Positions 1 through 8,438 are shown, counted from the stretch's first letter. The stretch is 64,000 nucleotides of DNA from 02-FULL-45-11b sp041663485 (GCA_041663485.1 JBAYMO010000001.1:1-64000), one strand, 5' to 3'. Numbers and translations: made by a program. The notes: a model not told the origin generated them from the sequence alone.

Positions 1-245
1 CTCACCGGCCGTCAACCAAGAAAGCTAGGGAAGTAAAAGTAACTTATCGATCGGTTGACGGCATGTTCGACGATTCAATGATAATTGTTACCGCCAGTCA
101 AGATGTTCGCACCAAGCATGGCTTGACCACGCTCATTGCCGTATCCACTGAGGCAGACGCCGATTATCGCTGCCAAGAGGCCGCCAGGATAGAGGTTGAA
201 AAAAAGTTGGCACATGAAGTGGCTCGGTTCACCCGCCAAAATTAA
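1..245 (+). CDS. Hypothetical protein, 5' end cut off by window
   Basis: The reading frame is open from base 3, so the gene starts before the window; an internal ATG at 63 would give 60 residues. The visible protein is mixed, ends in an acidic/basic amphipathic stretch (EAARIEVEKKLAHEVARF) and has no membrane segment. I do not recognise the family. Its codons are visibly GC-richer than most neighbours, a trait shared with the isolated genes at 23492, 53587, 57184 and 60764. It is followed at once by an intrinsic terminator, so it is the last or only gene of its transcript. Confidence 0.55.
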   Translation, partial: HRPSTKKAREVKVTYRSVDGMFDDSMIIVTASQDVRTKHGLTTLIAVSTEADADYRCQEAARIEVEKKLAHEVARFTRQN

Positions 246-260
246 CAAGAACTTGTTTTC

Positions 261-310
261 CTCCCATCCCTAAGACGAGTAGTCTGTTCGGACGGGGGGA
301 GTTTTTTTTA
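261..310 (+). terminator. Intrinsic terminator after first gene
   Basis: A C-rich arm (261-270) can pair with a G-rich arm (294-301) and is followed by a run of eight T. It lies 16 bases after the stop codon. Confidence 0.6.
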
Positions 311-324
311 AAAAAATTTAATGG

Positions 325-336
325 TATAATTCTATA
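325..336 (+). promoter_or_regulatory. -10 box for a leaderless transcript
   Basis: TATAAT at 325-330 ends 6 nt before the ATG at 337, which places the transcription start on or next to the start codon. No Shine-Dalgarno site can fit. No clear -35 hexamer is seen. Confidence 0.6.
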
Positions 337-621
337 ATGGAAACCAACAAAGAATTTCAAAATTTTGCTCAAATTTTTGCTCAAAAAAAGGCGGCGCAAA
401 AAAAACCACCGGCCTATTCTTGGCAGCAGTTTGCCTTAGAAATCATCGATCAACTGAATGTTCCTGGCCATAAAAGAAACTCGGTTTTTTTAGTTTGTAA
501 AAAATACCCTCGGGTTTATGTAGAAAAGTGCTTAAACGAAACCAAAGAACTTTGTCCCAGCTTGGAAAAATGGAAATATTTTTTCAAACTAGTGGAAAAA
601 AATTATCAGACGAAAAAATAA
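337..621 (+). CDS. Conserved-looking small hypothetical protein, 94 aa
   Basis: A lysine-rich soluble protein of 94 residues with the short motifs YSWQQFALEIIDQL and VFLVCKKYPRVYVEKCL. No signal peptide, membrane segment or known catalytic motif is visible; the helical, basic look would fit a nucleic-acid or ribosome-associated role, but that is inference. It is a single-gene unit: a perfect -10 box 6 nt upstream and a strong terminator 10 nt downstream. The start is chosen from the -10 position, which leaves no room for a later ATG to be better placed. Confidence 0.75.
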   Translation: METNKEFQNFAQIFAQKKAAQKKPPAYSWQQFALEIIDQLNVPGHKRNSVFLVCKKYPRVYVEKCLNETKELCPSLEKWKYFFKLVEKNYQTKK

Positions 622-630
622 GCCCTAATT

Positions 631-664
631 AAAAAACACTTTAAACCGTTAAAGTGTTTTTTAA
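631..664. terminator. Bidirectional intrinsic terminator
   Basis: Perfect stem AAAAAACACTTTAA / TTAAAGTGTTTTTT with a 4-base loop, A-tract on one side and T-tract on the other, between convergent genes ending at 621 (+) and 670 (-). It can serve both. Confidence 0.85.
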
Positions 665-669
665 TTTAT

Positions 670-1467
670 TTAATTTACTTTAAAATTACAAACCAGGTAA
701 CCAACGCCAAACGGCCCTTCATAAGATAAAACCTCAGGGGAAAGATTTTGAGATTCCACCATACCGGCTAGAATTAAAAATGAGCGCAAACCACACTCAC
801 CACCAGCCTCAATTAGTTTGGAATCAATCTTCATTAGACCTTCAAAATCTTTGGCTTTAATCAAATCAATAATTTTTTTATCCATTTTTTTGCCTTCAGG
901 CGAAAATCCGCCCGGGGCATTCTCAGTTAAACGATGGGATAAATCGCCTGAAGCCAAAATGCCAAATCTTTTATTAGTTCGCGAGAGCATTCGATGCAAA
1001 AATTTACCAAATTCAAAATGTTCCTTGTACCCCAGACCGGAAGTCGTAATTGGAATAACAGGAATATTTTTTGAGTGCTGAGATAGAAAATACAGGGGAA
1101 TACCAACGCCATGATCTAAATGTTTGTCGCTGGACAAAATAATCGGCACAGTTTTATTGGTCTCATCAGCGGCCCGAATTTCTTGAATAACCATGAAATC
1201 ACTTTTAAATTTTAATTCCAAACTATACTCACCGAACTCCTTAAAGTTAACTTCGTAATCGGCATTTAAGTTAATATTGAAAGAATCGGGCAAAATATTG
1301 CCGTGGGGAGAAATTACCACCAGACTTTCAGGTTTGGAAGCATAAAATTCCTGTTCTAATTTTTTATAGGCCGCCTCAGTTTGTTTAATTTTTTCCAAAT
1401 TTTCTTTTCCAATTTCCGGAATCAAAACTGGAGGATGAGGGGCAATGGCGGCAAAAACAATGGGCAT
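670..1467 (-). CDS. LigB/MEMO-like protein (class III extradiol dioxygenase fold)
   Basis: 265 residues opening with IAPHPPVLIPEIG, the signature N-terminus of the LigB family used in AmmeMemoRadiSam systems. Metal-site-like motifs are seen: PHPP near residue 11, VVISPHG near 52, and GDLSHR in the second half. Family members resemble ring-cleaving dioxygenases but the real substrate of the AmmeMemoRadiSam versions is not known. It is the last gene of a minus-strand operon headed by the AmrS-like radical SAM gene at 2830-3717, 20 nt after the intervening secreted protein gene. No AMMECR1 domain is fused or adjacent. Confidence 0.75.
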   Translation of the reverse strand: MPIVFAAIAPHPPVLIPEIGKENLEKIKQTEAAYKKLEQEFYASKPESLVVISPHGNILPDSFNINLNADYEVNFKEFGEYSLELKFKSDFMVIQEIRAADETNKTVPIILSSDKHLDHGVGIPLYFLSQHSKNIPVIPITTSGLGYKEHFEFGKFLHRMLSRTNKRFGILASGDLSHRLTENAPGGFSPEGKKMDKKIIDLIKAKDFEGLMKIDSKLIEAGGECGLRSFLILAGMVESQNLSPEVLSYEGPFGVGYLVCNFKVN

Positions 1468-1486
1468 ATTAATTTAAATTAGTCAC

Positions 1487-2824
1487 TTATTCAATATCTT
1501 CTCCCAAGGGAATAAGGTTAATAGCCGAGGGAGTGGTCTCAATAATATTATGCCACTGATAGCCAAACTTCGCAAATGATTTTTCATCTTTGAAAGTTCG
1601 ACGATAGCCGTTAGAAATCACGTAAACACGGGGATCGCCCTTGGCTTTAACTAATTCACCATCACGAAACTTGACCGGATCACCGGTTTCGAATTTATCT
1701 AATTCAGCCGGAGAAACTTTAGTTAAAACTTTGTCTTTAAAATTTGTCTTTAAAATTTCTTTTGAATAAATTGGATGTTTAATGCCATTCTCCACGTAAA
1801 AAACTCCGCCAGTTGATTTATTTTGCAATAGTGCGCCGGTTGGATAAGCACTTTTAACGGTAATTTCTTGACCATAACTATAACCAATCAAATCTTTGGG
1901 ACTGGCGTCTTCGACCTCTTCCCAGTTAAAACCAATGGTGCTAAAAACTTGAGGTGAAGTAATTGGCCTTAATTCGTCATCAACCAACAAATAAACTTCT
2001 CCCGTTGGCAATCGGAGCAAGGAATAATTATAAAACTTTATGACTGGGCCAACCTCATATTTATTTAAATCAGACTGGGTAATGGGCAAAATCTTTTTTG
2101 GATTAAACCGAGAGAGCAAAACACTGTAAGAGGCGATTGGCCTTCGTTGGTTATATTGGATTAGCCAAACCGCCGCGCTGCCCTGGGCTTTAACCAAAGA
2201 ACCGTCGGGATAATTCTTGCCCCAAAATCTTTGCCAAATTTTAAAAAAACTTTGATTGCCGGAATAATGCGGCGTGTAGTTATAAAGATTGGCCGTGGCT
2301 TGATTTTGAATAATAATCGAAAAACCGTCGACATTATAGCTGCTATTAATTTTGTAAGTCCAATTATTCGGATTATCAAAATATTGACGGAACTGCCAAG
2401 TCGCTCCGTCAACCTGCTTGCCAAAACCCAAGGCCTTAGGGTTGCAAATGGCATTATCAAAACACCGATAACCCATGGCTTTATCAAATTGATTTTGGAT
2501 AGGAATCGGATCCTCAATCAAACTTTGTTCTTTTTGCAAAGTAGTTAAAATAACCTTAGGGCTGATTTTACTTTCTTGGGCCGCCTGCCAAATTATTTCC
2601 GAAGCTTTTTTATTAATACCCTGATAATCCAAAAATGACATATCGGCCAAAGGGCTATTCTTACTTAATAAAAACTGTTGAATTTCGTTTAAAGTCAGGC
2701 AGTTATAATCTAAAAAATCATCATCGGAAATAATAAGATTGGGATTAAAAAAATAATCAGCCGCCAAAATCGACTGGGGTAAAAGTAAAAAAATTGTTGA
2801 AATTAAAATAATTTTTATCTTCAT
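1487..2824 (-). CDS. Secreted protein: transglycosylase-like N-domain plus DG-repeat C-domain
   Basis: 445 residues with an Sec signal peptide (first ~21 residues, ending ILAAD). Residues ~30-210 resemble a lysozyme/transglycosylase-type wall hydrolase (KISPKVILTTLQKEQSLI, with the Glu a candidate catalytic acid; AMGYRCFDNAIC). The C-terminal half holds several copies of a repeat of the type YPDGSLVKA...VWLI...RRPI, also YPTGALLQ and FRDGELVKA. The same repeat makes up the N-terminus of the protein at 40851-42011. Likely exported and acting on, or bound to, the cell surface. Sits between the radical SAM and LigB-like genes, 5 nt after the former. Domain assignment is by eye only. Confidence 0.65.
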   Translation of the reverse strand: MKIKIILISTIFLLLPQSILAADYFFNPNLIISDDDFLDYNCLTLNEIQQFLLSKNSPLADMSFLDYQGINKKASEIIWQAAQESKISPKVILTTLQKEQSLIEDPIPIQNQFDKAMGYRCFDNAICNPKALGFGKQVDGATWQFRQYFDNPNNWTYKINSSYNVDGFSIIIQNQATANLYNYTPHYSGNQSFFKIWQRFWGKNYPDGSLVKAQGSAAVWLIQYNQRRPIASYSVLLSRFNPKKILPITQSDLNKYEVGPVIKFYNYSLLRLPTGEVYLLVDDELRPITSPQVFSTIGFNWEEVEDASPKDLIGYSYGQEITVKSAYPTGALLQNKSTGGVFYVENGIKHPIYSKEILKTNFKDKVLTKVSPAELDKFETGDPVKFRDGELVKAKGDPRVYVISNGYRRTFKDEKSFAKFGYQWHNIIETTPSAINLIPLGEDIE

Positions 2825-2829
2825 GAGTT

Positions 2830-3717
2830 TTAGATATTTCCCGTATAAACAAATTTCAAGCCCGCCTGATGACCAATTTTTTGAGCCAACAAAACAGTTT
2901 CTTTTGAAGTGGGAGAAATATCGGTTAATTTATAGGTTGGATAAAATGCTGAAACGTGCCAGGGCGTATCTTCGCCCAATTCTTTTTTAATAAATTGCGC
3001 GACGCCCTCCAGCTGTTTTTTGTTGTCGTTTAAAGTTGGGATAATTAAAGTGGTTACTTCAAGCCAAATATTATTTTTCTTATACCAAATCAAATTATCC
3101 AAGATTGGCTGAAGTGTTGCTCCGCAAATTTTAATATAAGTCTCATTATCAAAAAACTTCAAATCAATGTTGACGGCATGCAAATAAGGTTTAGCCATTT
3201 CCAAGGCCGGTAAGGAAGTGTACCCGTTAGAAACCCAAATATTTTTCAGACCGGCTTGGCTGGCCAGCTTCATGCAATCAAGAGCAAATTCAAAAAAAAT
3301 TGTCGGCTCGGTGTAAGTATAAGAAATACTCGGACAGGCAAATTTAAGAGCTTGCTCGACAACTTCTTCGGGCAACATCGGCTGGCCAGGAAGCAATGAT
3401 CTTTCAAAAAATTTTCCTTCCTTTGAAGCCTGGGAAATATCGGCATTTTGGCAGTGGGCACATTTTAAATTACAACCAACCGTAGCGATAGAAAAAGTCT
3501 CAGTTTTAGGGAGAAAATGATAAAGGGGTTTTTTCTCAATGGGATCAACGTTGGCCGCAATAATTAAGCCGTAATCCAGAGCTATGAGTTTGCCGGCTTG
3601 ATTTTCTCTTACGCCACACAAACCTCGCTGACTTGGAGCAATATGACAAAATTGGTGGCATAAACCGCACTTTACGATCTGGCTATCAATTTTTTGATAA
3701 AACAAGGCCTCTTTCAT
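2830..3717 (-). CDS. amrS: AmmeMemoRadiSam system radical SAM enzyme (AmrS-like)
   Basis: 295 residues. The N-terminus has CGLCHQFC and RGLCGVRENQ, then VGCNLKCAHCQN, the CxxxCxxC cluster motif that binds the 4Fe-4S/SAM centre. These are the hallmarks of AmrS, the pyruvate-formate-lyase-activase-like enzyme of the AmmeMemoRadiSam trio. The physiological reaction of this trio is not established. First gene of the operon, with a perfect -10 box (TATAAT, 3730-3725) 7 nt before the ATG, so the mRNA is predicted leaderless. The partner MEMO/LigB-like gene lies two genes downstream. Confidence 0.85.
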   Translation of the reverse strand: MKEALFYQKIDSQIVKCGLCHQFCHIAPSQRGLCGVRENQAGKLIALDYGLIIAANVDPIEKKPLYHFLPKTETFSIATVGCNLKCAHCQNADISQASKEGKFFERSLLPGQPMLPEEVVEQALKFACPSISYTYTEPTIFFEFALDCMKLASQAGLKNIWVSNGYTSLPALEMAKPYLHAVNIDLKFFDNETYIKICGATLQPILDNLIWYKKNNIWLEVTTLIIPTLNDNKKQLEGVAQFIKKELGEDTPWHVSAFYPTYKLTDISPTSKETVLLAQKIGHQAGLKFVYTGNI

Positions 3718-3797
3718 AAAATCAATTATAGCATTAAATCATCAATAAATAAAGTAAAATATTTTGGTTTTTTGCTAAAACATGTTAAAATTAAAGC
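3718..3797. promoter_or_regulatory. Divergent promoter region, both transcripts leaderless
   Basis: Minus strand: TATAAT at 3730-3725, 7 nt before ATG 3717. Plus strand: TAAAAT at 3786-3791, 6 nt before ATG 3798, with a possible -35 TTGGTT at 3764-3769 (16-nt spacer). Neither gene has space for a Shine-Dalgarno site. Confidence 0.6.
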
Positions 3798-4355
3798 ATG
3801 AAAAAACACTGTTTTATCGCGATTAACTTACCTCAAGAGGCACGGTGGGAGATTGAGGCGTTAATCAACGATCTACAAAAAATCAATCAGGATCCGAGGA
3901 TAAAATTTATCAACCCTAAACAGGTGCACCTGACTTTAACTTTCATAGGAGAAATTTTTCATGATCAGATTGAGCTGGTTGTAGAAATGCTTCAAAAAAT
4001 AATTGGGGATTTTGCCGCTACCGAAATTATCACCCAGGATTTGAGCGCTTTTCCTAACGTTTCAGAACCAAGAATTTTATACCTGAACGTGAAAGAAGTC
4101 GGCCAGAATTTATTGCCAAAAATCAAAAAAGAAATTGAAAGTCAACTCAGCCAAGCTGGTTTGGAATTCGATCAAAAAAAGTGGGAACCCCATTTGACCC
4201 TGGCTCGAGTTAAAGATTCGGTTAAAATAAAAACAAACGACATCCAGCCTTATGAACTATCCATTCCGGTTGAAAGCTTGGATTTAATGGAAAGCCAACT
4301 CAAGCCGGAAGGCTCTGAATACAAAATTATTAAAAGTTTCAAATTAAAAAGTTAA
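3798..4355 (+). CDS. thpR: RNA 2',3'-cyclic phosphodiesterase / 2'-5' RNA ligase family
   Basis: 185 residues, the usual size for this family. Two HxTx motifs define the 2H phosphoesterase active site: HLTLTFIGE (residues ~50-58) and HLTLARV (~134-140). The N-terminus KKHCFIAINLP is typical. The enzyme acts on 2',3'-cyclic phosphate or 2'-5' linked RNA ends in the cytoplasm. First gene of a plus-strand run that continues into a 49-aa protein and the WecG-like gene. Start ATG chosen because the -10 box sits 6 nt upstream. Confidence 0.88.
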   Translation: MKKHCFIAINLPQEARWEIEALINDLQKINQDPRIKFINPKQVHLTLTFIGEIFHDQIELVVEMLQKIIGDFAATEIITQDLSAFPNVSEPRILYLNVKEVGQNLLPKIKKEIESQLSQAGLEFDQKKWEPHLTLARVKDSVKIKTNDIQPYELSIPVESLDLMESQLKPEGSEYKIIKSFKLKS

Positions 4356-4366
4356 TAAAAAAAATT

Positions 4367-4516
4367 ATGCGCGATCATTCATCCCGCAATTACAACAAAA
4401 AGAAAGTAGTAAGGTTCAGAACTAAATCAACCTTTAAAGCTGACAATCCTCAGATGATTCAAAGATTCAAGCAAAGCGAACCGTTACCGCGTCCCAAAAA
4501 TTATATCAACAAATAG
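4367..4516 (+). CDS. Small basic protein, 49 aa
   Basis: ATG at 4367, TAG at 4514-4516. The product is strongly basic (RNYNKKKVVRFRTKSTFK near the N-terminus) with a PLPRPKNYINK tail and no hydrophobic segment. I do not recognise it. It lies 11 nt after thpR and its stop is 1 nt before the ATG of the WecG-like gene, so translation is probably coupled. The tight fit between two genes is the main support that it is real; it may bind RNA or the ribosome, which is inference. Confidence 0.55.
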   Translation: MRDHSSRNYNKKKVVRFRTKSTFKADNPQMIQRFKQSEPLPRPKNYINK

Positions 4517-4517
4517 T

Positions 4518-5261
4518 ATGGATAAAGTAGAAATTCTTGGCGTAAAAATCGATAATTTGTCTTTACAAGAAGTGTTGGCTAAATGTGAAACTTTTTTAAA
4601 TTCCGAAAATCAACATTATATTGTTACGCCCAATCCGGAATTTCTAGTCATGGCCCAAAAAAATAAAAGATTTAAAGAGATTTTGAATTTTGCCGACTTG
4701 GCGGTAGCTGACGGCATAGGTTTAATTTACGCGGCCAGCTTTCTCGGCAAAAAGCTAGTGCGAGTTACTGGTGTTGATTTGGTCTGGTGGCTTTCAGAAT
4801 TAGCTGAACAAAATAATTGTTCAGTATACCTACTTGGTGGCGAGGAAATTGTGGCCGCCAAAACCGCTGAAAACCTTAAACAAAATTTTCCCAATTTAAT
4901 TATTGCCGGCGCTGAGAGCGGGGGATACATAGCTGATCCACAAGTTGATGATATGGATTTATTGGAAAGAATTAATGACACCCAGCCCAAAATTCTTTTT
5001 GTCGCCTTCGGTCAAGTCAAGCAGGAAGAGTGGATCTATTCGCACTTGGACAAATTGCCGTCGGTAAAACTCGCCATTGGCGTTGGTGGTACGTTTGATT
5101 ATTTATCCGGTAGCATCAACCGCGCGCCCGCGATTATTAGACAACTTGGCCTGGAGTGGCTCTATCGTTTAATTTACGAACCAAGTCGTTGGAAAAGAAT
5201 ATTAAACGCGGTAATTATTTTTCCTCTAATGGTTGCCAAACAAAAAATATTTAAACGTTAA
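4518..5261 (+). CDS. WecG/TagA/CpsF family glycosyltransferase (GT26)
   Basis: 247 residues, normal family length. Typical segments in order: VTPNPEFLVMAQ (~36-47), DLAVADGIGLIYAA (~62-75), FVAFGQVKQEEWI (~160-172), GVGGTFDYLSG (~188-198), APAIIRQLGLEWLYRL near the C-terminus. This family transfers N-acetylmannosamine(uronate) or a related sugar onto a lipid-linked precursor at the inner face of the membrane in teichoic-acid or exopolysaccharide assembly. The exact substrate cannot be read from the sequence. Follows the 49-aa gene by 1 nt. Confidence 0.85.
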   Translation: MDKVEILGVKIDNLSLQEVLAKCETFLNSENQHYIVTPNPEFLVMAQKNKRFKEILNFADLAVADGIGLIYAASFLGKKLVRVTGVDLVWWLSELAEQNNCSVYLLGGEEIVAAKTAENLKQNFPNLIIAGAESGGYIADPQVDDMDLLERINDTQPKILFVAFGQVKQEEWIYSHLDKLPSVKLAIGVGGTFDYLSGSINRAPAIIRQLGLEWLYRLIYEPSRWKRILNAVIIFPLMVAKQKIFKR

Positions 5262-5270
5262 ATACCAGAG

Positions 5271-5299
5271 TTGACGATAATTAAAAAATCTATTACTAT
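5271..5299 (+). promoter_or_regulatory. Sigma-70-type promoter for gltX
   Basis: TTGACG at 5271-5276, 17-nt spacer, TACTAT at 5294-5299. The predicted start near 5306 gives a leader of about 15 nt before ATG 5321. Confidence 0.6.
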
Positions 5300-5320
5300 T
5301 TGTAGGTTAAACAACATTTT

Positions 5321-6760
5321 ATGTCACCAGCCGAAAAAGAAAAAGTGATTACCAGATTTGCCCCCAGTCCGACCGGGTTTTTGCATATTGGCAGCTTAAG
5401 AACAGCCCTTTATGCCTACCTTTTTGCGCGCCATAATCAAGGTAAATTTTATTTAAGAATTGAGGACACAGATCAAAAGAGAAAAGTTGAAGGGGCAGTT
5501 GAGGGTTTGATTGAAATTCTCAAATTCTTTAATTTAAATTGGGATAATGAAAAAATCATGATTCAGTCTGAAAGGCTGCCAATTTATAAGAAATTCGCTG
5601 AACAGCTAGTAGAGGAGGGTAAGGCCTATTACTGTTTTTGTACTGAGCAGAGACTTGAAGATTTGAAAAAAAATCAGGCACAACAAAAATTGCCGCCAAT
5701 GTATGATGGCAAATGCCGAGATCTTGATTTAGCTGAAGCAAAAAAGCAAGTGGCAGCTGGATTAGGCTATGTTATTCGTTTTAAAATGCCCAAAACCCGT
5801 CAGACCGAGTTTAATGATGTGATTCGCGGAAAAGTAACATTTGATAATAAAATACTGGATGATCAAATCATTCTTAAATCTGACGGTTTTCCCACTTATC
5901 ACTTAGCAGCCGTAGTTGACGATCACGAGATGGAAATAACTCACGTCATCAGAGGCGAAGATTGGCTTCCTTCAACACCTAAACACATTTTAATGTTTAA
6001 AGCTTTTGGCTGGACTGTACCGGTTTTTGCTCACTTACCGCTAAATCTTAACCCGGACAAGTCAAAGCTATCAAAACGTCAAGGAGATGTGGCGGTTGAA
6101 GATTTTTTGAAGAAAGGCTACCTCAAAGAAGCTTTGCTAAATTTTGTTTTACTTTTAGGCTGGAATCCTGGTACCGAACAGGAAATATTTAATTTTGATG
6201 AAATGATTAAAACTTTTAGCTTGGAAAAAGTCAGTAAATCCGGTTCAGTTTTTGATGTAAAAAAACTCGACTGGTTAAATGGTGAATATATTCGTATGAA
6301 ATCGGCGGAAGAATTTGCTGAACTTTGTTTGCCGTACTTATCAGCCGCCGGTATCAAAGCTGACCCTGAATTAGTCAAAAAGGCCGTTATTACCGAACAA
6401 AAAAGAATTAAAATTTTGGGCGAAATTGTTGAAGCCACGAGGTTCTTTTTTGAGGATTTGGATTTTGACCCAGAGTTTTTAATCTGGAAAAAACAAAACC
6501 ATAGAGAAACCGCGCAAAATCTAAAGATGCTGGCTGATCGCTTAGATCAAATACCTGAAGATAGTTGGCAAGAAAAGTCTCTTGAGGAAGAAATAAAAAG
6601 TTTTATTACCACCAACAACACCGGAGTAGGTGATATACTTTGGCCAATGCGCGTTGCTCTATCTGGCCGCAAAGCATCACCAGGTCCATTTGAAATAGCC
6701 ACGGTTTTAGGCAAAAAAGAAACGCTAAGGCGAATCAAAAAAGCCATTGATTTGCTATAA
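5321..6760 (+). CDS. gltX: Glutamyl-tRNA synthetase
   Basis: 479 residues, class I aminoacyl-tRNA synthetase. Signature APSPTGFLHIGSLRTALY at residues ~14-31 carries the HIGH-type ATP site (HIGS here) and SKLSKR near residue 247 the KMSKS-type loop. It charges tRNA-Glu, and because many bacteria of this kind lack glutaminyl-tRNA synthetase it may be non-discriminating; that is inference. The C-terminal anticodon-binding half is complete (ends LRRIKKAIDLL). Has its own promoter at 5271. Confidence 0.95.
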   Translation: MSPAEKEKVITRFAPSPTGFLHIGSLRTALYAYLFARHNQGKFYLRIEDTDQKRKVEGAVEGLIEILKFFNLNWDNEKIMIQSERLPIYKKFAEQLVEEGKAYYCFCTEQRLEDLKKNQAQQKLPPMYDGKCRDLDLAEAKKQVAAGLGYVIRFKMPKTRQTEFNDVIRGKVTFDNKILDDQIILKSDGFPTYHLAAVVDDHEMEITHVIRGEDWLPSTPKHILMFKAFGWTVPVFAHLPLNLNPDKSKLSKRQGDVAVEDFLKKGYLKEALLNFVLLLGWNPGTEQEIFNFDEMIKTFSLEKVSKSGSVFDVKKLDWLNGEYIRMKSAEEFAELCLPYLSAAGIKADPELVKKAVITEQKRIKILGEIVEATRFFFEDLDFDPEFLIWKKQNHRETAQNLKMLADRLDQIPEDSWQEKSLEEEIKSFITTNNTGVGDILWPMRVALSGRKASPGPFEIATVLGKKETLRRIKKAIDLL

Positions 6761-6774
6761 ATTAAAATAAAATA

Positions 6775-6802
6775 TTACAAAAACATAAATTTTTGTTATA
6801 CT
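6775..6802 (+). promoter_or_regulatory. Promoter of the M23 peptidase gene, leaderless
   Basis: TTACAA at 6775-6780, 16-nt spacer, TATACT at 6797-6802, then 6 nt to ATG 6809. Confidence 0.55.
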
Positions 6803-6808
6803 TTAATA

Positions 6809-8068
6809 ATGGCAATAAACCAAAATAAAAAAAATAATAAGATCAAGTTAATTGTTTTATCGGCAATTGTTAGCATATTTTTTGCTAATTTTTTTATTTT
6901 CATTCCCATGCCGTCTAGGGCAGCTGATGATATTACTCAGCTAAACCAAAAAATTGATTCAAAAAAGAAAAATATTGACACCTTGCAGAAAGAAATTGAC
7001 GCTTTCAAAGAAAATATTAAACAGAAACAAGGCGAAGCTCGTACCCTGCAGAATCAAATTGCCATTTTAGACAACCAAATTGCCAAAGTAAATTTGGATA
7101 TTGAAGCTACTCAGGCCAGAATTGAAGAAACCAATTTAGAAATTCAAAGTTTGAATATTGAAATCACCGATACCCAGAATCAAATCACGGATCAAAAGGG
7201 CAAAATTGCGGAATATTTACGCTTAATTTATCAGCAAGACCAGGTCAGCTATCTTGAAGTAATGCTTTTGAATAAAAATTTTTCTGATTTTTTTGATCAG
7301 ATGAAATATACTCAGGAAATTCACAGCAATCTTAAAACCGCTTTGGAAAAACTTAAAAAAAATCAACAGGATCTAAACGCGCAGAAAAAAAATCAACAGG
7401 ATAAAATCAAGGAAGAGGAAAAACTCAAGAATGAATTGACCCAACAACGAGATGAACTTTCGGAAAAAACCGATGCCCAGCAAATATTATTGATGCAGAA
7501 CAAAATGACAGAAAAGCAGTATAAATCCAATCTATACCAGCTGCAGGTTGAGCAGCAACAGATTAATGCTGACATTGCCACTTTAGAAAAAACTATCAGA
7601 AAAAAACTGGAAGAGCAGGCAAAGTTAACAAAAAACAAGAACGTTGGATCAACCAATTTTGACTGGCCAGTTAATCCCGCTCGAGGTATAACCGCCTATT
7701 TTCACGATCCGGACTATCCTTTTCGATACATCTACGAACATCCCGCCATTGATATTCGCACTGGCCAAGGCACGCCTATCAAATCACCGGCGAATGGTTA
7801 TATTGGCAGAATTAAATTTGCCGGCAATACTAGCTATGCTTATATTATGGTTTTGCATGACAATGGACTTTCGACTGTCTTCGGCCATATTTCTGCCGTT
7901 AACGTCAAAGAAGACACTTTTGTTACCCAGGGACAGATAATTGCTTATAGCGGCGGCATGCCCGGCAGCGTTGGCTCTGGCAATTTAACCACCGGTCCGC
8001 ATTTACATTTCGAAGTGCGCTTAAACGGCATTCCAGTCAACCCGCTGGAATATTTACCGGCACTTTAA
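6809..8068 (+). CDS. Secreted M23-family peptidase with coiled coil (EnvC-like murein hydrolase or activator)
   Basis: 419 residues. A signal peptide (residues ~13-38, ending PSRA) is followed by a long coiled coil (~40-270) with heptad-like Gln/Lys/Leu repeats, then a C-terminal LytM/M23 domain (~285-419). Zinc ligands are visible: HPAIDIRTG (His and Asp) and GPHLHFEVR (HxH), so unlike E. coli EnvC the site looks intact and the enzyme may cut peptide cross-links itself. Acts on peptidoglycan outside the membrane, probably in daughter-cell separation. Transcribed from a leaderless promoter; downstream gene is an ArsR regulator with its own promoter. Confidence 0.87.
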   Translation: MAINQNKKNNKIKLIVLSAIVSIFFANFFIFIPMPSRAADDITQLNQKIDSKKKNIDTLQKEIDAFKENIKQKQGEARTLQNQIAILDNQIAKVNLDIEATQARIEETNLEIQSLNIEITDTQNQITDQKGKIAEYLRLIYQQDQVSYLEVMLLNKNFSDFFDQMKYTQEIHSNLKTALEKLKKNQQDLNAQKKNQQDKIKEEEKLKNELTQQRDELSEKTDAQQILLMQNKMTEKQYKSNLYQLQVEQQQINADIATLEKTIRKKLEEQAKLTKNKNVGSTNFDWPVNPARGITAYFHDPDYPFRYIYEHPAIDIRTGQGTPIKSPANGYIGRIKFAGNTSYAYIMVLHDNGLSTVFGHISAVNVKEDTFVTQGQIIAYSGGMPGSVGSGNLTTGPHLHFEVRLNGIPVNPLEYLPAL

Positions 8069-8084
8069 TTATGGCTAAATATCC

Positions 8085-8137
8085 TTGACAATAAATTTTT
8101 TTTATTATAATATTTAGATAGTTGCCTAAATATCTAA
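8085..8137 (+). promoter_or_regulatory. Strong promoter with inverted-repeat operators for the arsR-sdpI pair
   Basis: TTGACA at 8085-8090; TATAAT at 8106-8111 (15-nt spacer) overlapping TAATAT at 8108-8113 (17-nt spacer). Two inverted repeats follow: ATATTTAG (8110-8117) / CTAAATAT (8126-8133), and TTAGATA (8114-8120) / TATCTAA (8131-8137). They cover the -10 and start site, as expected for an autorepressor site. Confidence 0.7.
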
Positions 8138-8171
8138 CAATCTTTATATATCCTGATTAAAAGAGGGGAAT

Positions 8172-8438
8172 ATGTCTTTAAATAAAACTTTCTTTGCCTT
8201 GTCCGATTCAACGCGGAGAAAAATTTTGGAAATTTTAAAAAAAAGAAGCCAATCCGTCAACGAGATTGCCCTTAATTTTGATATTACTTTACCGTCGCTC
8301 TCACACCATCTCACTATTCTCAAGGGAGCCAGTCTGGTCAGTGCCAACCGCCAAGGTCAACAAATAATTTATTCTCTGAATTTAAGCGTTTTTGAAGAAA
8401 TTGCTGATGAATTATTTAATTTTTTTAATAAGAAATAA
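8172..8438 (+). CDS. ArsR-family repressor (SdpR-like)
   Basis: 88 residues, a single winged helix-turn-helix domain: DSTRRKILEILKK, then SVNEIALNFDITLPSLSHHLTIL as the recognition helix, then a wing (NRQGQQIIYSL). The metal-binding ELCVCD motif of arsenic/cadmium sensors is absent, which fits the SdpR subgroup that represses an adjacent sdpI gene. A good Shine-Dalgarno (GAGGGG) lies 5-7 nt before ATG. It sits 4 nt upstream of the SdpI-like gene, and inverted repeats in the promoter are probable binding sites. Confidence 0.85.
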   Translation: MSLNKTFFALSDSTRRKILEILKKRSQSVNEIALNFDITLPSLSHHLTILKGASLVSANRQGQQIIYSLNLSVFEEIADELFNFFNKK

